Source: Cutaneotrichosporon cavernicola (taxonomy: Eukaryota; Basidiomycota; Tremellomycetes; Trichosporonales; Trichosporonaceae). From it: DNA of 64,000 nt. The notes beneath the pieces are model-generated. The model was not told where the DNA came from. It saw nothing but the letters and a program-made list of their open reading frames with translations, and ran no database searches. Positions 51,001-63,523 of the stretch are shown here, piece after piece (within the stretch, counting starts at the first letter, position 1; every line of letters begins with the position of its first letter). The DNA lies in NCBI RefSeq assembly GCF_030864355.1, contig NC_083396.1, forward strand, positions 2,108,001 through 2,172,000. The letters run 5' to 3'. A program made the position numbers and the translations under genes.

Positions 51001-51743
51001 ATGGGTCGCCGTCCCGCTCGCTGCTACCGCTACTGCAAGAACAAGCCGTTCCCCAAGTCGCGCTACAACCGTGGTGTGCCCGACCCGAAGATCCGTATCT
51101 TCGACCTCGGTCGCAAGAAGGCGTCGGTCGATGACTTCCCCTTCTGCTGCCACCTCGTCTCGGACGAGTACGAGCAGCTCTCGTCGGAGGCTCTCGAGGC
51201 CGCCCGTATTTGCGCCAACAAGTACATTGTGAAGAACGCCGGTAAGGAGGCCTTCCACCTCCGTGTCCGCGTCCACCCCTTCCACGTTATCCGTATCAAC
51301 AAGATGCTTTCGTGCGCTGGTGCGGATCGTCTGCAGCAGGGTATGCGTGGCGCTTGGGGCAAGCCGTACGGCAAGGTCGCCCGTGTCAACATGTAAGTGG
51401 CGCGTCTTGTGAGCCGTCAGGCGGCGAGCAGCAGGCTGAGAGTGTCTACTCGTTTTTTGTCATTGTCACATTGCTCACGCCCAGTGGCCAGGTCATCATG
51501 TCGATCCGTTGCCGTGACGCGCACAAGCCTATCATCATCGAGGCTCTCCGTCGTGCTCGTTACAAGTTCCCCGGTCGCCAGAAGATCATCATCTCGAAGA
51601 AGTGGGGCTTCACCTCGCTCGACCGCCCCGACTACGAGGCCGTCAAGGCCAAGAAGCTCGTCGTCAACGACGGTGCCTACGTCCAGTTCCTCAAGCCCAA
51701 GGGCAACCTTGAGGCCAACCTCCGCATGGCCCAGCGCGCTTAA
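51001..51743 (+). CDS. RPL10: 60S ribosomal protein L10 (uL16)
   Basis: A late-joining large-subunit protein near the peptidyl-transferase centre and P site. Two exons, 51001-51392 and 51485-51743 (92-nt intron, phase 2), giving 216 residues, close to yeast (221). Signatures: the invariant start [20 protein letters not shown], then [11 protein letters not shown], the loop region [20 protein letters not shown], and [11 protein letters not shown]. Codon choice is strongly biased, as expected for a highly expressed gene. The ATG is fixed by the invariant N-terminus. Confidence 0.97.
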
Positions 51744-52537
51744 GCGATCGGGATTTGGGGATTGTAGGATACGTGGTCGCATAGCATGCATGGCTAGCGG
51801 TTGATTGAAATCAGGCGGTGTGTGTGTAGGAGGAGCAGTGTGGGGTTGTTGATTGGACGCGAGAGATGAGGAGTGGTATAGTATCAGTGAAGATGGAGGG
51901 GGAGGAGGATGAACGAGGTGAACTATTCTTGGTCATTCGTGACGCGCCAGTTGCAGCCGGTAGGCAGCGTGCGCGTCGCCCGATCGTTTGAGAAGAGGGC
52001 GCAAGGGCGTGCCAAACTGCAACCGCGGTGCGCGGCGGCCCCGGTGGGTGGGTGACTGGCGACATGGAACATCACGGCGCCATGGGATCTGGGCGCCGTG
52101 TAGAGAGAGGGCCGCGGTACAATAGATAGGCCGGACCGGATGTTGATGAAGCTGCACTCCCGACTCGCCAGCTCGCCAGTTATCTATGGCATCTACTACA
52201 GCCATGGGCAACTTGTCGGCGCCCTTTCATACCCCGTCCTACCCCGTTCTACCGTAAGGATAGGCTGCGGTGCATAATCCGCGGCGCCGGGGGGACCTTG
52301 TAAAGGTGATACCATTAGGGTGGCGACAGAGGAACAGAGAGAGAGGTATTTAGGAAACCTATTTGACGTCACAAGGAACCGTGTTAACATTCCTCGTCCT
52401 CTCCGTGTCCACTCACCCCATCTACTCTCTCACGCCACTACCACTACACCAATACTATCCATCACTTCATCTTGCTAGCCCGTCTCTACCTTCTCGTCAC
52501 CACGCCGTTCCGATCCATCCTACGCGCTGGTCCAGCC
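51744..52537. other. intergenic
   Basis: About 800 bp between RPL10 and the isoaspartate methyltransferase gene. No gene or RNA recognised. Confidence 0.5.
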
Positions 52538-53875
52538 ATGGCCTGGCTCTCAAGTGGACGCACAAATGCCGAGCTCGTTGACCGCATGGTGGCCAACGGG
52601 CTCATTGGCTCTGACCGTGTCGCCGAGGCTATGAAGAGCGTCGACCGCGGCCACTATGTCAACTCTAACTCTGCCGCTGGGGCTTATGATGATTCGCCTC
52701 AGTGAGTATTAGAGGTAGGCCGCTCGCCGAATCCCCCAGGGCCAGCCAGGCAAGCAGCCTTCCTCACCTTTGGAGGCCACTTGGAACTAACTTCAGGCGC
52801 ATCGGCTTCAACGCCACCATCTCGGCTCCCCACATGCATGCTCACGCGTGCGAAATCCTCCTCCCCTACATTGACCAAGCGGACGCAAAGGCCGGCGGAA
52901 TCCTCGACGTCGGTAGCGGCAGCGGGTACCGTGCGTACAGTCCCTGTTGACGAGAAGGGTGTGCTGATGCTTCGCGACGCTCACTCCATGATCCGTAATC
53001 CGTGATACACTTACGCCTCGTTTCTATGCAACGCCGCCAATCTCCGTTCTCACGCCGCTCGTCTTTTCAACTCTTCAACTCTCCACCTTGTGCTCTCGGC
53101 GACGCCTGGTATATCTTTGCTGCTCTGGCTGGCATTCCTAAAACCTAATCTCGCCTTAACCAAATAGTCACCGCCGTCTTTCACCGCCTAGCGCCAGGTG
53201 CGACCGTCATCGGCATCGACCACCTCGACGGTCTCGCCCGCCTCGCCCGCGACAACCTCGCCAAGGACGGGGTCACGACCGGCACGTCGCCTGGCATCGA
53301 TATTGTCTGCGGCGACGGGCGGGCCGGGTGGCCCGCAAAGGGTGCGTTGGCAACCAACTAACCCACCTTGCCAAGTTTGAGCACCTCTCCTTTGTCAAGG
53401 TGGTATAACCTGTATCCGCGGGGTAAGGCTGACGGCAGCGCCGTACCAGGTCATCCATGTTGGCGCCGCTGCACCCACCATCCCTGACGCGCTCGTTGAG
53501 CAGCTTGCTGCCCCGGGACGCATGTTCATCCCGGTTGGCACTGAGAAGCAGGGTGAGTTTGCCGGGCCAGGAAGGCAGCGTGGCAGAGTAGGGCAGGAGG
53601 GGGCGCCCACACGGCGCCGTCACTATCGATGGGTATCGATGGGCGATATCTGCGTTTGCCTCTCAGATCTCGTTGCGCCCAACTTGGGCCTCGTCTGCGC
53701 AGGCATTAACGGCGGTATGCTAACGGTAGCGATCTGGCAGGTCGACAAGGACAAGGAGGGCAACGTGACGAAGAAGACGCTCTTCAATGTCATGGTAGGT
53801 CCTGTTCTGTTACTGCAGAGCTTACCCCAGTACGTGCCCCTCACGGACCGCACCAAGCAGTGGCCGGGTGATTAA
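52538..53875 (+). CDS. PCM1: protein-L-isoaspartate O-methyltransferase
   Basis: Repairs age-damaged proteins by methylating isoaspartyl residues with SAM. Six exons: 52538-52701, 52797-52930, 53168-53341, 53439-53552, 53730-53794, 53831-53875, giving 231 residues, normal for the family. Signatures: [20 protein letters not shown] at the start, then [15 protein letters not shown], the SAM motif [16 protein letters not shown] (split by intron 2), [13 protein letters not shown] and the terminal [11 protein letters not shown]. Introns 2 and 4 are long (237 and 177 nt) for this genome. The enzyme is probably cytosolic. The symbol is the common eukaryotic/bacterial name, not a confirmed locus name. 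Confidence 0.95.
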
Positions 53876-55038
53876 GTTGTGTATAGCGTATCCCGGGTGG
53901 GAGGCTAAGTGGTCGACGAGAGAGAGACTGAGGGAGACGAGAGGGAGACGAGAGGGAGACGAGAGGGAGACGACGAGGGAGACGACGAGGTCGAGGTCGA
54001 GGTCGAGGTCGAGAGAAGGAGGAGATCTGCCCAAGTTTTTTTTCAAAGTGAAAGTAGTGCACACCCATCTATCCCTATCCCTGTTTGCGACGAATCGCTC
54101 TGTACGAAGCATTTGTATGCATAGGCCGTGCATCTGTGGACTATGCTCACCAAAGGTGAAACCAAAGGTGAGGGGAGGACTCGAGTACCGAGGACTGGAC
54201 TCGAGAACCCGAGGCCGAGACCATTCAACCATTCAACTGCCGTCCCCCTCGATCGTCGAGTACACCGAGAGCACCTTCTCGCACATGATGCCGCGACCAC
54301 GTCGTCGTCCTCTGTCAAGCTCCTGGCTCCTGGCTCCTGACCTACTCGCGATCCCCCATCCCCCAACCCCCACCAAAAGCAAACTCACACCATCCATCCA
54401 TAAATGTCCACCCGTCATGAAACTCTATCACTCGGATTCGAGAGCGTAAAGCGATTATCGGGCGGTAGTAAGGCTCGCTCTCCACCAAGCCCAGCGCCAA
54501 AAGGTAGCGGTTGCCACAGCTCTGACACTGTGGCCGGCGCGTGGGCAGGTGTTGATTGAAGAAACATGTTGCATCAGCCGTTTTTATCACCAGCGCCGGG
54601 AATACCGTACAAACACCGGCGTTTGACCGTGGCACCCAAAAGTTCAACCCAACCAACACTTTAAGTTGGTCGAGTTCAACTCTCTCTCTCAACCACCAAA
54701 CTTGCATCGTAAGTCTCCTCCCTCTCTGCTTCTCCGTGCATGACGAAACCATCTGTGTAAAATAGGAAGTGCCATCTGTATTAGCCTCACGGCTATGATG
54801 TTTCCAGGTTCTCTGATACCTCCTCCTCCAGTCTTGGACTGCGCTGACTCCAGATTTCTCATCTTGCTCTCCTCCCCTCCCTCCCCCTCCCCCGTCGTAA
54901 TCCCATGCCACATGCATCTCCCTTGAGCCCAGTGTCCGTGTTGTGTCAATGACATACATAGTGCACAGACAGTCTATTGTTCTACTCAGCGGGGTCATCC
55001 AGGCAGCCTGATCGCAGCCTCGCCCCCTCAGCCCCTCC
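53876..55038. other. intergenic, 1.2 kb, 3' flanks of two genes
   Basis: Between the ends of the isoaspartate methyltransferase and RGP1 genes (convergent). Apart from a purine-rich repeat array near its start, I see nothing; frames extending from the minus strand are not supported. Confidence 0.5.
53930..54013. repeat. compound tandem array: GAGGGAGACGA then GAGGTC
   Basis: Four 11-bp units GAGGGAGACGA (53930-53973), one 12-bp variant, then four GAGGTC hexamers. Strongly purine-biased on the plus strand, placed 55 bp after the stop codon of the methyltransferase gene, so probably in its 3' UTR. Confidence 0.85.
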
Positions 55039-57442
55039 CTACACCGTAAACACGCTTGGGCGGACCACAAACGCCGTATTCCCAGCCAGCACCTGTACGG
55101 GCACCTCGCACTCGACCGTCTCAGCCCTCGCCTCGGCCCATCCCTCCCCGGTCGCAATGAACGGTACGAGGCGCGGCGAGGCAGTGTATGGCGCATTATC
55201 ACCGTCCGCCTCAACCGGGACGAGGTGGAGACACTCGGACTCGGTTTCTTCGCTCCTAGTGCTCCGGCGCGGCAAGGCGACGAGAAAAGCAAGCCGCACT
55301 CGCCATTCAAGCCCGCCACGCCCTCCATCGCCAGCAGAGAGCGAGAACGCCGGCGTGGCATCCGACGGAATGTCCAGACTGAAAGCCGTACGCGCCGTGA
55401 ACTGCGCATATGAGGTGCGCTGCTCAGCATGTAGGCGGCGCAGTTCGGGCCGTCGTCCCCCAGGAGGAAGGAGCGGCTCGGGTATCACCTCGTGCGTTTC
55501 GAGGTAGGCGCTGAATTTGAGAACGCGTCGGTCGGGTCGCGCGTTCAACGTCACCACCCCAGTTACCGTCTCGCCGAGCCGGTACGTCGTCTTGACCAGG
55601 GTAAGCACCGCGACTACCTCGCCATCCTGCCTAATGTCGTAAGAGGCTTTCGGCGAGTGGCGCGAGAGAATCTCCACCGCTTCCCCGCACCGCTGCTCCT
55701 CCTCCACCAGCTCGTCGTCGCCTGGCGCCGTGGCTGTACTGAGAGATCGCGGGCGAGGCTCGAGCAGAAAGCTGTTCCGGCCGCGAGGCGGACTCAGCGG
55801 CCGTAAACTCTTCGAGGGCGATGGCGGGGCGCGGTTCGTGTCCGCGCTGTCGATGAGCCTTCGGGCGTACGTTGCCAGACTGTCGATACTCTGCGGCGGC
55901 TCGATCATGTGTTGTGGTCGCCGCGGAGCCGCTGGGACCGTGTTCCGCTCCTCCACCGAGCCCGTCTCGGCTGTCTGGATCACAGGCTGCAGCACATCAT
56001 ACGTCCGTAGCATTTGATGCAGCGAGACGTTTGGCCACACGCGGACCGGCACGATGATTTCTCTTGTGCGTTGCCGCTTACCGCCGCCGGGCAGGGCGAC
56101 ATTGAGGCTCAGGACTAGTTCGTATGAGAATCGCAGCGCGCGACCCTTGAACGCGGGTGGCAACGTCGCCGGTAGTTGCAGAGTATACACGACTGCCGTC
56201 AGCTTGTTCCTACGAGCCCGAAAACTCACATTCCCGCGTCTCGCCCTCTTGCAACTTGATATCTACCCCCATGAGGCTGCGCGTCGTCTCGAGTACCGGT
56301 AGGTCCTGCGTCGTCCACACGCGCTTCCGCTCCTCCTCCAAACTCCCACCTGTGCCGCCATACACCAGGCCCTTGGCCAGCCCGAATAAACTGCCTGTAA
56401 GGCTGGGTTGGGTGCTCTCGCCAATCGTACCTGTGCCGAAGCTAATCGCCCAGCGGCTCGGTTTGTCGGGCGCCTGCGTCCCGAGGCTCCCACTCCCAAT
56501 CGGCTGGTGCAGCAGCCTCGCGCGGAGGGGCAACAACGGATCTGGAGGGATGTACGTGTTACTCGGTGCGAAGCGGGCCACAAGCCGCGTATGTCCCCAC
56601 AATACAGTGGTAACGCCCGTCTGGATGGCAGTTCGACGCACGGGGTGCGATGGCGGGGGTGTGAGGAGCGACGCGCCGTAGCTGTTCTGGTAGGACGGCG
56701 CGCGGCGGTGGGACGGGCGCTTCGGTGAGCGTGCCGGCGAGTCGGGCGACGCGGAGAGAGGGGAGGAGAAGGGTCGTATAGGGGGGGAGATGGGGGATGG
56801 TGTACGCGCCGAGCCTGAGGAGCGGCGGGTTCCGGGCGGCGACTGCTCTTCGGTCACGTCGGGTAGGAGGGGCGAGGCGCGCGGCGTTGCTCGGCTCGAC
56901 GGTCGGGAGGGAAACTCATCATCGGAGGTGGGTGATTCTTCGGGGAGAGATATGGGCGGGATGGGGGGTGGAGTGAAACCGGAAGTGCTCGCGATGGATA
57001 TCTTGCGCGAGTGTGGATGCGCTGACGGGATAGCGGCCGCGCGCCGAGTCGGCAACGGCGGGGGTCCAATATGCGGCGTTGGTGACTTTTCTTCGCCGAG
57101 GGCCCAAACGATTTCCTGCGGACTCATCCCCTTCCCCAATGCGAGCGACTGGGAGCGCCGGCCACCAGACGGCCTACGAGCATGACCCCTCCAATCGTCA
57201 TACTTTGGGCTGGAACCGCCCTGACTTTGTGTGGGACTAGCCGTCCCATTCCGACCTAACAGAAAGTGAGGATTCGGCGAAGACGGCTGAGAATGTGACG
57301 TGCGCACGGGCGTGCGCGTATTTCGGAGCGTGATGACGGCGCTGAAGAGCTCGCCGGCGTAGAATGCGCTCTGGGCCGGCGTAACCGTCACCTCGAGGTG
57401 TGGGTCGTCGACGTCGAGCACCGGCGACGTGCGGCCGAACAT
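55039..57442 (-). CDS. RGP1: RGP1-like subunit of the RIC1-RGP1 Rab6/Ypt6 GEF complex
   Basis: With RIC1, activates the Golgi GTPase YPT6 for endosome-to-Golgi transport. Two exons, 57442-56230 and 56192-55039 (37-nt intron), giving 788 residues. The start is arrestin-like: LDVDDPHLEVTVTPAQSAFY then GELFSAVITLRNT. A long Ser/Pro-rich disordered insert follows (about residues 45-280). The conserved Rgp1 half begins near the splice site: FSGxxEF then YTLQLPATLPPAFKGRALRF, SYELVLSLNVALPG, IIVPVRVWPNVS, and late beta-rich segments (VLTLVKTTYRLGETVTGVV). Longer than yeast Rgp1 (663) because of the insert. ATG choice fits the conserved N-terminal strand. Confidence 0.88.
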
Positions 57443-58844
57443 GCGTGCAGAGTGTCGCGGGTATGCACAGGGGACTCGATGCTTGGATGCGTGTTGTGAG
57501 GGGAGATGTTGAGAGATGTGGATGTGTCACACCACCCCGTGTTCCAACGTCATGAATGCCAGCCGCGCCAGGCGACGCGTCAAGGGTCCTTACGTAAGCA
57601 ACTCTACCGGGGCTGGTGGCGGTGGCGTTATCTTTCGGCAGTCGGCCGTAAATTGTCTTCATCACTGCTCTGCCTTACAAGCTTTGCCGGTGCAGGGAGG
57701 GGAGAAGATTGAGAGTATCCATTTACTTGTCAGATATGGCAGCTACGACATGCATGTTGCTGCCACCAGAGCACCAGAGAAGGGGTTCATTGAGCTTGGT
57801 GGCGTTGGGTTTTGGGGACAACAATGGATAGAGTCGTCCGAGTCACTTGACTCTGCTACAAAAGGCATTGGGTCTCTTTGGGTCTTGGCATCGCATTCAA
57901 GTAATGTTCTGATACTTATTCCTCCGCGTCTTCTGGAGAACAACCTAGTCGATGGAGAGTCGGTTCATTCCATCCACTTCTGTATAAGTGTCCTTATCTC
58001 TGCCCCTGTGATAGTATAATAGCACTCCCAAGAGCCCAAGAAGGTATTAAACTAATTGATCGTTCTTGCTACGCATTTCAGAGATCTCCGGTTTCAACTG
58101 CTGCTTGGGTTTCCGAGACGACACCGGCAATCTTCAATGCCGTTCGCCAACGACTGACAAGGACATGGCTGGCGGTCCAGGTGTTGTGTAACCCAACCGG
58201 ATGTCGCAACTTCTCCGACAACGATTTGATTCTAGCATGAGTCTATACAGTCTAGCTGAGTCTATACAGTCTATCATCAGAGCGAGGTCCCCATACCTGT
58301 GGTCGTCGGTTTCAGCGCTGGTCTGGTGCGAACGCTCCATGTCGTTTCCCCATTACTTGCAGACACAACTGATATTTTAATTCTTTTTGATGATGCTCGC
58401 GTTACCGCATTGTATCTCTGTCAGCCCTGTTAACCTACTTAGCCAACGTTGCCACGAGGCTCGACGCATGAGATGATGACTGAGCTGGAGAGCGGGAGAG
58501 TGCCACCTTGGGAAATGCCTCCGCCACTCTCGGAGAATGTGCCAGATGTCCGTGCCAACAGCTTTTAACCATCTTCACATCCCTCACCACCACTTTGACA
58601 CCCTCCTTCTAGTCAACTCACAACACCAGTCCACATCAAAAACATACGCATCGAGTAGCCACGAACGGCCGCTACAATCTACAACTCGAACGACGTCAAT
58701 CCGAGACGTCTACGCTGAGTGACGTTGGGTGGCAATTCTACCCCCCACTTATCCCGCCCCTGCCCCCGCCCCCCCCGGTTTGGTTCCATTCCGTGCCGAT
58801 CTGGCGTTTCAACCACACAACAACTCGTCTAGCTCAATAACAAC
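57443..58844. other. divergent intergenic region, RGP1 / ESA1
   Basis: 1.4 kb with no supported gene. It contains a 17-bp direct repeat (TGAGTCTATACAGTCTA at 58238 and 58257). Short frames have no recognisable content. Confidence 0.5.
58238..58273. repeat. 17-bp direct repeat, period 19
   Basis: Two copies of TGAGTCTATACAGTCTA at 58238-58254 and 58257-58273. The inner CTATACAG core is partly palindromic. Non-coding. Confidence 0.8.
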
Positions 58845-60485
58845 ATGGGCGCTTCACCGGCTCCCTCCAAGATAGGGCGGTCCGGTAGCGAGTCCCCCGC
58901 ACCACAGGTCGCCCCGCCCGGATCCTACTCTCTCTCTGTGCGTATCTTTTGCGTCTTGGTTGCTGATAAAACAGAATGTGATACCTGGTGTCAAGATCTT
59001 TGTGGCCAAGCCGCTGCCCGGCGGGGGCACGGAGGAGCGCAAGGCCGAGGTGTTATCGACGCGGCCAAAGCCCGTGTCAGCGTTTGCGCCCAAGCCGGGG
59101 CCGAACGACCCAAAGCCAGACCCGCGCGATGACACCGAGTACTACATCCACTATGTCGAGTTCAACAAGCGTCTCGATGAGTGGGTGGGCGGGTCGCGCC
59201 TGATCACGGACAAGGAAATGGAGTGGCCGCGGCCAAAGGAAGAGACGAAGAAGGTCAAGGCTGGCAAGACGCCGAGCAAGAGCGGCGGCGCTAGCCCGCG
59301 CGGGACCAAGGCGGCTGGGACGCCAAAGAGCCTGCTGAAGAAAGCGGCGACCAAGGCGGCATCACAGGTCGGCAAGGCGCCGGTCAAGGGACGGAAGAGC
59401 AAGGTCGAGGAGACGGGGACGGATACGGACGACGCCGACGGAGAGGACGACGATGGCGACGTCAACATGGAGGACGGCGAAACGGTCGCTGCGTCCGACC
59501 CGACCGCTGGACCAGCCGTGTTCAGCAAGAAGCAGGAGATTGAGAAGCTCCGCACTAGCGGCTCGATGACGCAGAGCCACAGCGAGATCTCACGCGTCAA
59601 GAACCTCAACAAGCTCCAGATTGGCAAGAACGAGGTCGAGGCGTGGTACTTTTCTCCCTACCCGGCCGAGTACGCGCACCTGCCCAAGCTCTTCATCTGC
59701 GAGTTCTGCCTCCAGTTCTATCCGAGCCTCACGCAGCTCACGCGCCACCGCACAAAGTGCACATTGCAGCACCCGCCCGGCAACGAGATCTACCGCTCTG
59801 GCAACGTTAGCTTCTTTGAGATCGATGGGCGGCGGCAACGCACCTGGTGCCGCAACCTATGCCTCCTGTCCAAGTGTTTCCTCGATCACAAGACGTTATA
59901 CTACGACGTCGACCCATTCATGTACTACTGCATGACGGTCAAGGACGAGTTTGGCGACCACCTCATCGGCTACTTTTCCAAAGAGAAGGAGAGCGCCGAG
60001 GGATACAATGTCGCGTGCATCCTCACGCTCCCGCAACATCAGCGCAAGGGATACGGCAAGGTCCTCATCGAGTTTTCGTACGAACTTTCCAAGGTTGAGG
60101 GCAAGCTCGGGTCGCCAGAGAAGCCGCTCTCCGATTTGGGTCTTCTGTCGTATCGCGCGTATTGGCAGGAGAAGATTGTCGAGCTACTCCTTGAAAGCGA
60201 GGACGAAATCTCGCTCGACGAAATCGCCCACCGAACCGCCATCACGCACGGCGATATCATGCACACCTGCCAGGCCCTCCAGATGATAAAGTATTACAAG
60301 GGCCAACACATTATCCACCTCACCGACGCCGTCCTCGAGCAATACCAGAAGACCAGGGCCAAGACAAAGTACACTATCGACCCCGACGCACTCAAGTGGA
60401 AGCCGTGAGTTTGAAGAGTTTCAAGCTTGATCAAACTGACCTCAGGCCCGTGTTCACTCGTTCTCAACTCACTTTTGGTTTTTAG
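58845..60485 (+). CDS. ESA1: MYST-family histone acetyltransferase ESA1 (NuA4 catalytic subunit)
   Basis: Acetylates histone H4 and H2A N-termini as the catalytic subunit of NuA4, an essential nuclear complex. Three exons: 58845-58937, 58975-60404, 60446-60485, giving 520 residues. Domains: chromo-barrel (about 32-95, YYIHYVEFNKRLDEWVG), an acidic and lysine-rich linker (about 105-215, longer than in yeast), a C2HC zinc finger (FICEFCLQFYPSLTQLTRH, Cys273 and Cys276), then the acetyltransferase core with Cys379 in NVACIL, the acetyl-CoA loop QHQRKGYG and the catalytic Glu413 in SPEKPLSDLG. The last exon is recovered by splicing at 60405 and adds the expected PPVFTRSQLTFGF ending. Convergent with SPB1. 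Confidence 0.96.
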
Positions 60486-60639
60486 ATTCCCACGCCGGCA
60501 TTGTAGCATTCATTTCAGTCTTGTTGTAGTCTTGCGCGATCCATGCAGATTCATGCAGTCCATGTAGTCGATGTAGTCCATGCAGACCAAGTCTTATCTG
60601 ATACATCCCATCCAATCTATCTCAACCAGAACCCAACCG

Positions 60640-63523
60640 CTACCGCCTCTTCTTCTTGCTGGCCTTTGCGATACGCTTGAGTGCGCGCGTCTCCTTGCGC
60701 ATCCGCGCGTCGACAATCTTGTACTTGCCCTTGACGCCCTTGGGCCGCCCCTGGATACCCTTGTTGTTTCCACGCGCAACAACAATCTTCTTCTCCGGCC
60801 GCTTAGTGTTGGCCGCCCTACGGAGGAGCCTGGCGACAGCGCGAGCCTTTTCGCTCTCGTTGAGGTCCTCGGTCTCCATGACGCCGGCAGCCTTCTTCTT
60901 AGCTCGCTCGAGACGGGTATGCTCGACCCGCTTCTTGCGCATCTTGGCCTCGGCGACCTTCTTGATTGGCCGCGCGTCCAATGCCCTCTGCCGATCGCGG
61001 AGTGCCGCGATCGCCTCCTTCGTGATCGGGATGTTGGGCCGGTAGTGCTTGGCTTCGTCGTCGAGGAACCACGCAGGCAGACCGTCCTTGTTGTACGTCG
61101 AGAGGCGGTTGAAGCCCTGGTCTACGAGCTGGCTCGCCGTGATCTCGCGGTTCACCAGCTTGTTCGCAAGCGTCTGGGCCTCGGCAGTCAACAGACCCTT
61201 CTTCTTGATCTGGTCCTGCAGCGTCGCGTCCTGATCCTCGTCGTCGACATCCCACTCAGGCTCGTCATCAATATCCTGCGGCACAATCTCAAACTCGTCC
61301 TCGTCCTCCTCTTCGTCGTCGAGCGTTGACTCGAGGCTCGATTCAGAATCCGACGCCATCTCGACGTCCGAGTCGCCGTCCTCATCCTCATCATCCGAGT
61401 CCTCGTCCATCTCGTCGTCCTCATCCTCGTCGTCCTCGGGCCCGTCGAGCGCACCAAGGTCTCCCAAGTCCTTGAACACGCCCTGGTCAAACCACACCTG
61501 CGCCTGCCGGCTCATGTTGGCGCGCGATTCATCCGGCGCGAGCGTCGTCATCAACCGCTTCGGCTTGGGCGCGAGAGGGCGGGCATTGTCCGGGATCGTG
61601 ATCTTGGCCTTGCGCTTGGGCTTGACGGGAGCTGGCGCCTCGTCGTCGCTCGAGTCGTCGCTGTTTGGCTCCTCACCGAGCTTGGCCTTCTCCGCCGCGA
61701 CCACGTCCCAACCGCCATCCTCGCTCTCGTAGTCCTCGACCTCCTCGTTGTCACCACGGCGAGGCACCCGCACCATCTGGTCGCGGTACCCCTTGTCGAC
61801 GCCGTCGTCCTCGTCGTCGCTGCCGTCGCGGATACCGTGCCACGCGTCAAAGTTCCGGTCCTTCATCCGCTGCTGCTTGACCTTGTACTTGGCGTCGCGG
61901 TCCGCCATGCGTTCCCGGTACTCGTCGTACATGCTGTCGAGGCCTGCCTCGAGCGCTGCCGTGCGCTGCTCCCGCTCCTCGTCAGAGGAGAGCACCTCCT
62001 CCTCTTCTTCCGGACGGATCTCGCCTGATACCTCGTCCTCCGACTCAGACATGCCGTCCGCGTCTTGAACAAAGTCGCGAAGGTTGCGTCCACCAGCGCG
62101 TGCGATCTCGCGCTCGCCCTCACCCAGGTCGAACATCTCCTCACCGGCCAACTCGCGGTCTTCCATGTCCAGGTCGGTCGGTGCCGTCATGCCGAGCTTG
62201 AGCTTCTGAATCGTCCGTGTCTTGATCTCGTTCTTGCGCTTCTTGTCGCGCTTCTGCTTGGACATTTTCTCGTCGTGCAGGCGCTTGAGCTGCGATCGTT
62301 AGTTAGAACGAGTTGCTAACCCACCTCCTCAGTGATCTGCTCCTCCTCGTCGATCGGCTCGACATTGACCTCCTCGGTTGCCTCATCCTCGGCCGTGGCC
62401 TTGACGTCGAGGCCGATCTCGAGACGGATCGCGAGGCGCCACTTCATGAGCTCCTTGAAGTCGCGCTTGCCGAGCACCTTGAGGTCGGCACAGTTGGCGA
62501 TGACATCTGGCGTAGTGTGGCGCGACTTGAGCCAAGCCTTTTCCTCCTCGGTTGCGAACTCGATCTGGTTCATCGTACCCAGAATCTGTACCGGGTCCGG
62601 ACCGTGGATGTAGTCGTGTGCCGACGCCTTGTGGAACAGCGTGTAATCACCTTCGGCGTAACCCTGACGCTGGCGGCGCGTCTTCTCGGGGTTGTAGACG
62701 TTGGATTCGGCGTGCGGGTTGTTGGCGAGGCGGGCGACGGCGTTGACCGCCTGCGTTGCAGTCTGGGTTGCTGGCGCGGCGGCTCCAGCCTCAGGCTCGG
62801 TGATGGAAGTTGGGAGCTGGGAGACGTCCTTGAACACGTGTTTGGCGTCGAGGAACTTGGGGTCGATGTGCTTGGGTGCAATGAAGTCACGGCACACGAC
62901 GAAGATCTCAGCAGACACACCACGCGAAGACGGTGGCTTGGTCGCCTCGACGTGCTTGAACAGCTGGGAAAACACCCACATGAGCGAGTTGTAGTCCTGC
63001 GAGCGGAACACCTTTGTGACAAAGTTACCGCCCTTCTTGAGGAACTCGCAGGCGAGCTTGAGTGACTGGAGCACAAGCTCGTTCTGCGTGAACGCGTCCT
63101 GCACCCACGCCGCACCAACATTAGGCGCACCGTCGTGCAGGACGAGGTCGGCCTTCCAGTCGTGCATGTGCGTGCGGAGCTCGTTACGGCACGCCGGGGT
63201 GGTAATGTCGGCGGTGAATGTAATAGTGTGGGGGAGCGGCTTGATGGGTACGAGGTCGACACCAATGATCAAGCTTCCCTTGGGCATATACTTCTCTGCG
63301 ACCTGCAGCCAACCACCTGGAGCAGCACAGAGGTCGATACAGCATTTTGTCTTGGACAGCAGGTCATACTTGCGGTTCAAGTGGATGAGCTTGCTGGCAT
63401 GTCAACATGGTCCAGGAGAGGGGTGACTCACAAGGCTGAACGGGCGCGGTAACCTTGCTCTTTTGCGAGCCTGTAGAACTTGTCTAGACGACCCTTTCCA
63501 GACTTCTTGTCGTGTTTTCCCAT
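60640..63523 (-). CDS. SPB1: SPB1, AdoMet-dependent 27S pre-rRNA 2'-O-methyltransferase
   Basis: Methylates the 25S rRNA precursor (the A-loop guanosine in yeast) in the nucleolus and helps mature the 60S subunit. Three exons: 63523-63432, 63393-62325, 62289-60640 (introns 38 and 35 nt), giving 936 residues (yeast 841). The FtsJ fold starts after [39 protein letters not shown], the SAM motif [25 protein letters not shown] with the catalytic Asp, KVFRSQDY with the catalytic Lys and EIFVVCRDF. The Spb1-specific C-terminal half is highly charged, with acidic runs (about 480-680) and a basic tail ending KKKRR, a nucleolar-type signal. The start agrees with the conserved N-terminus. Confidence 0.96.
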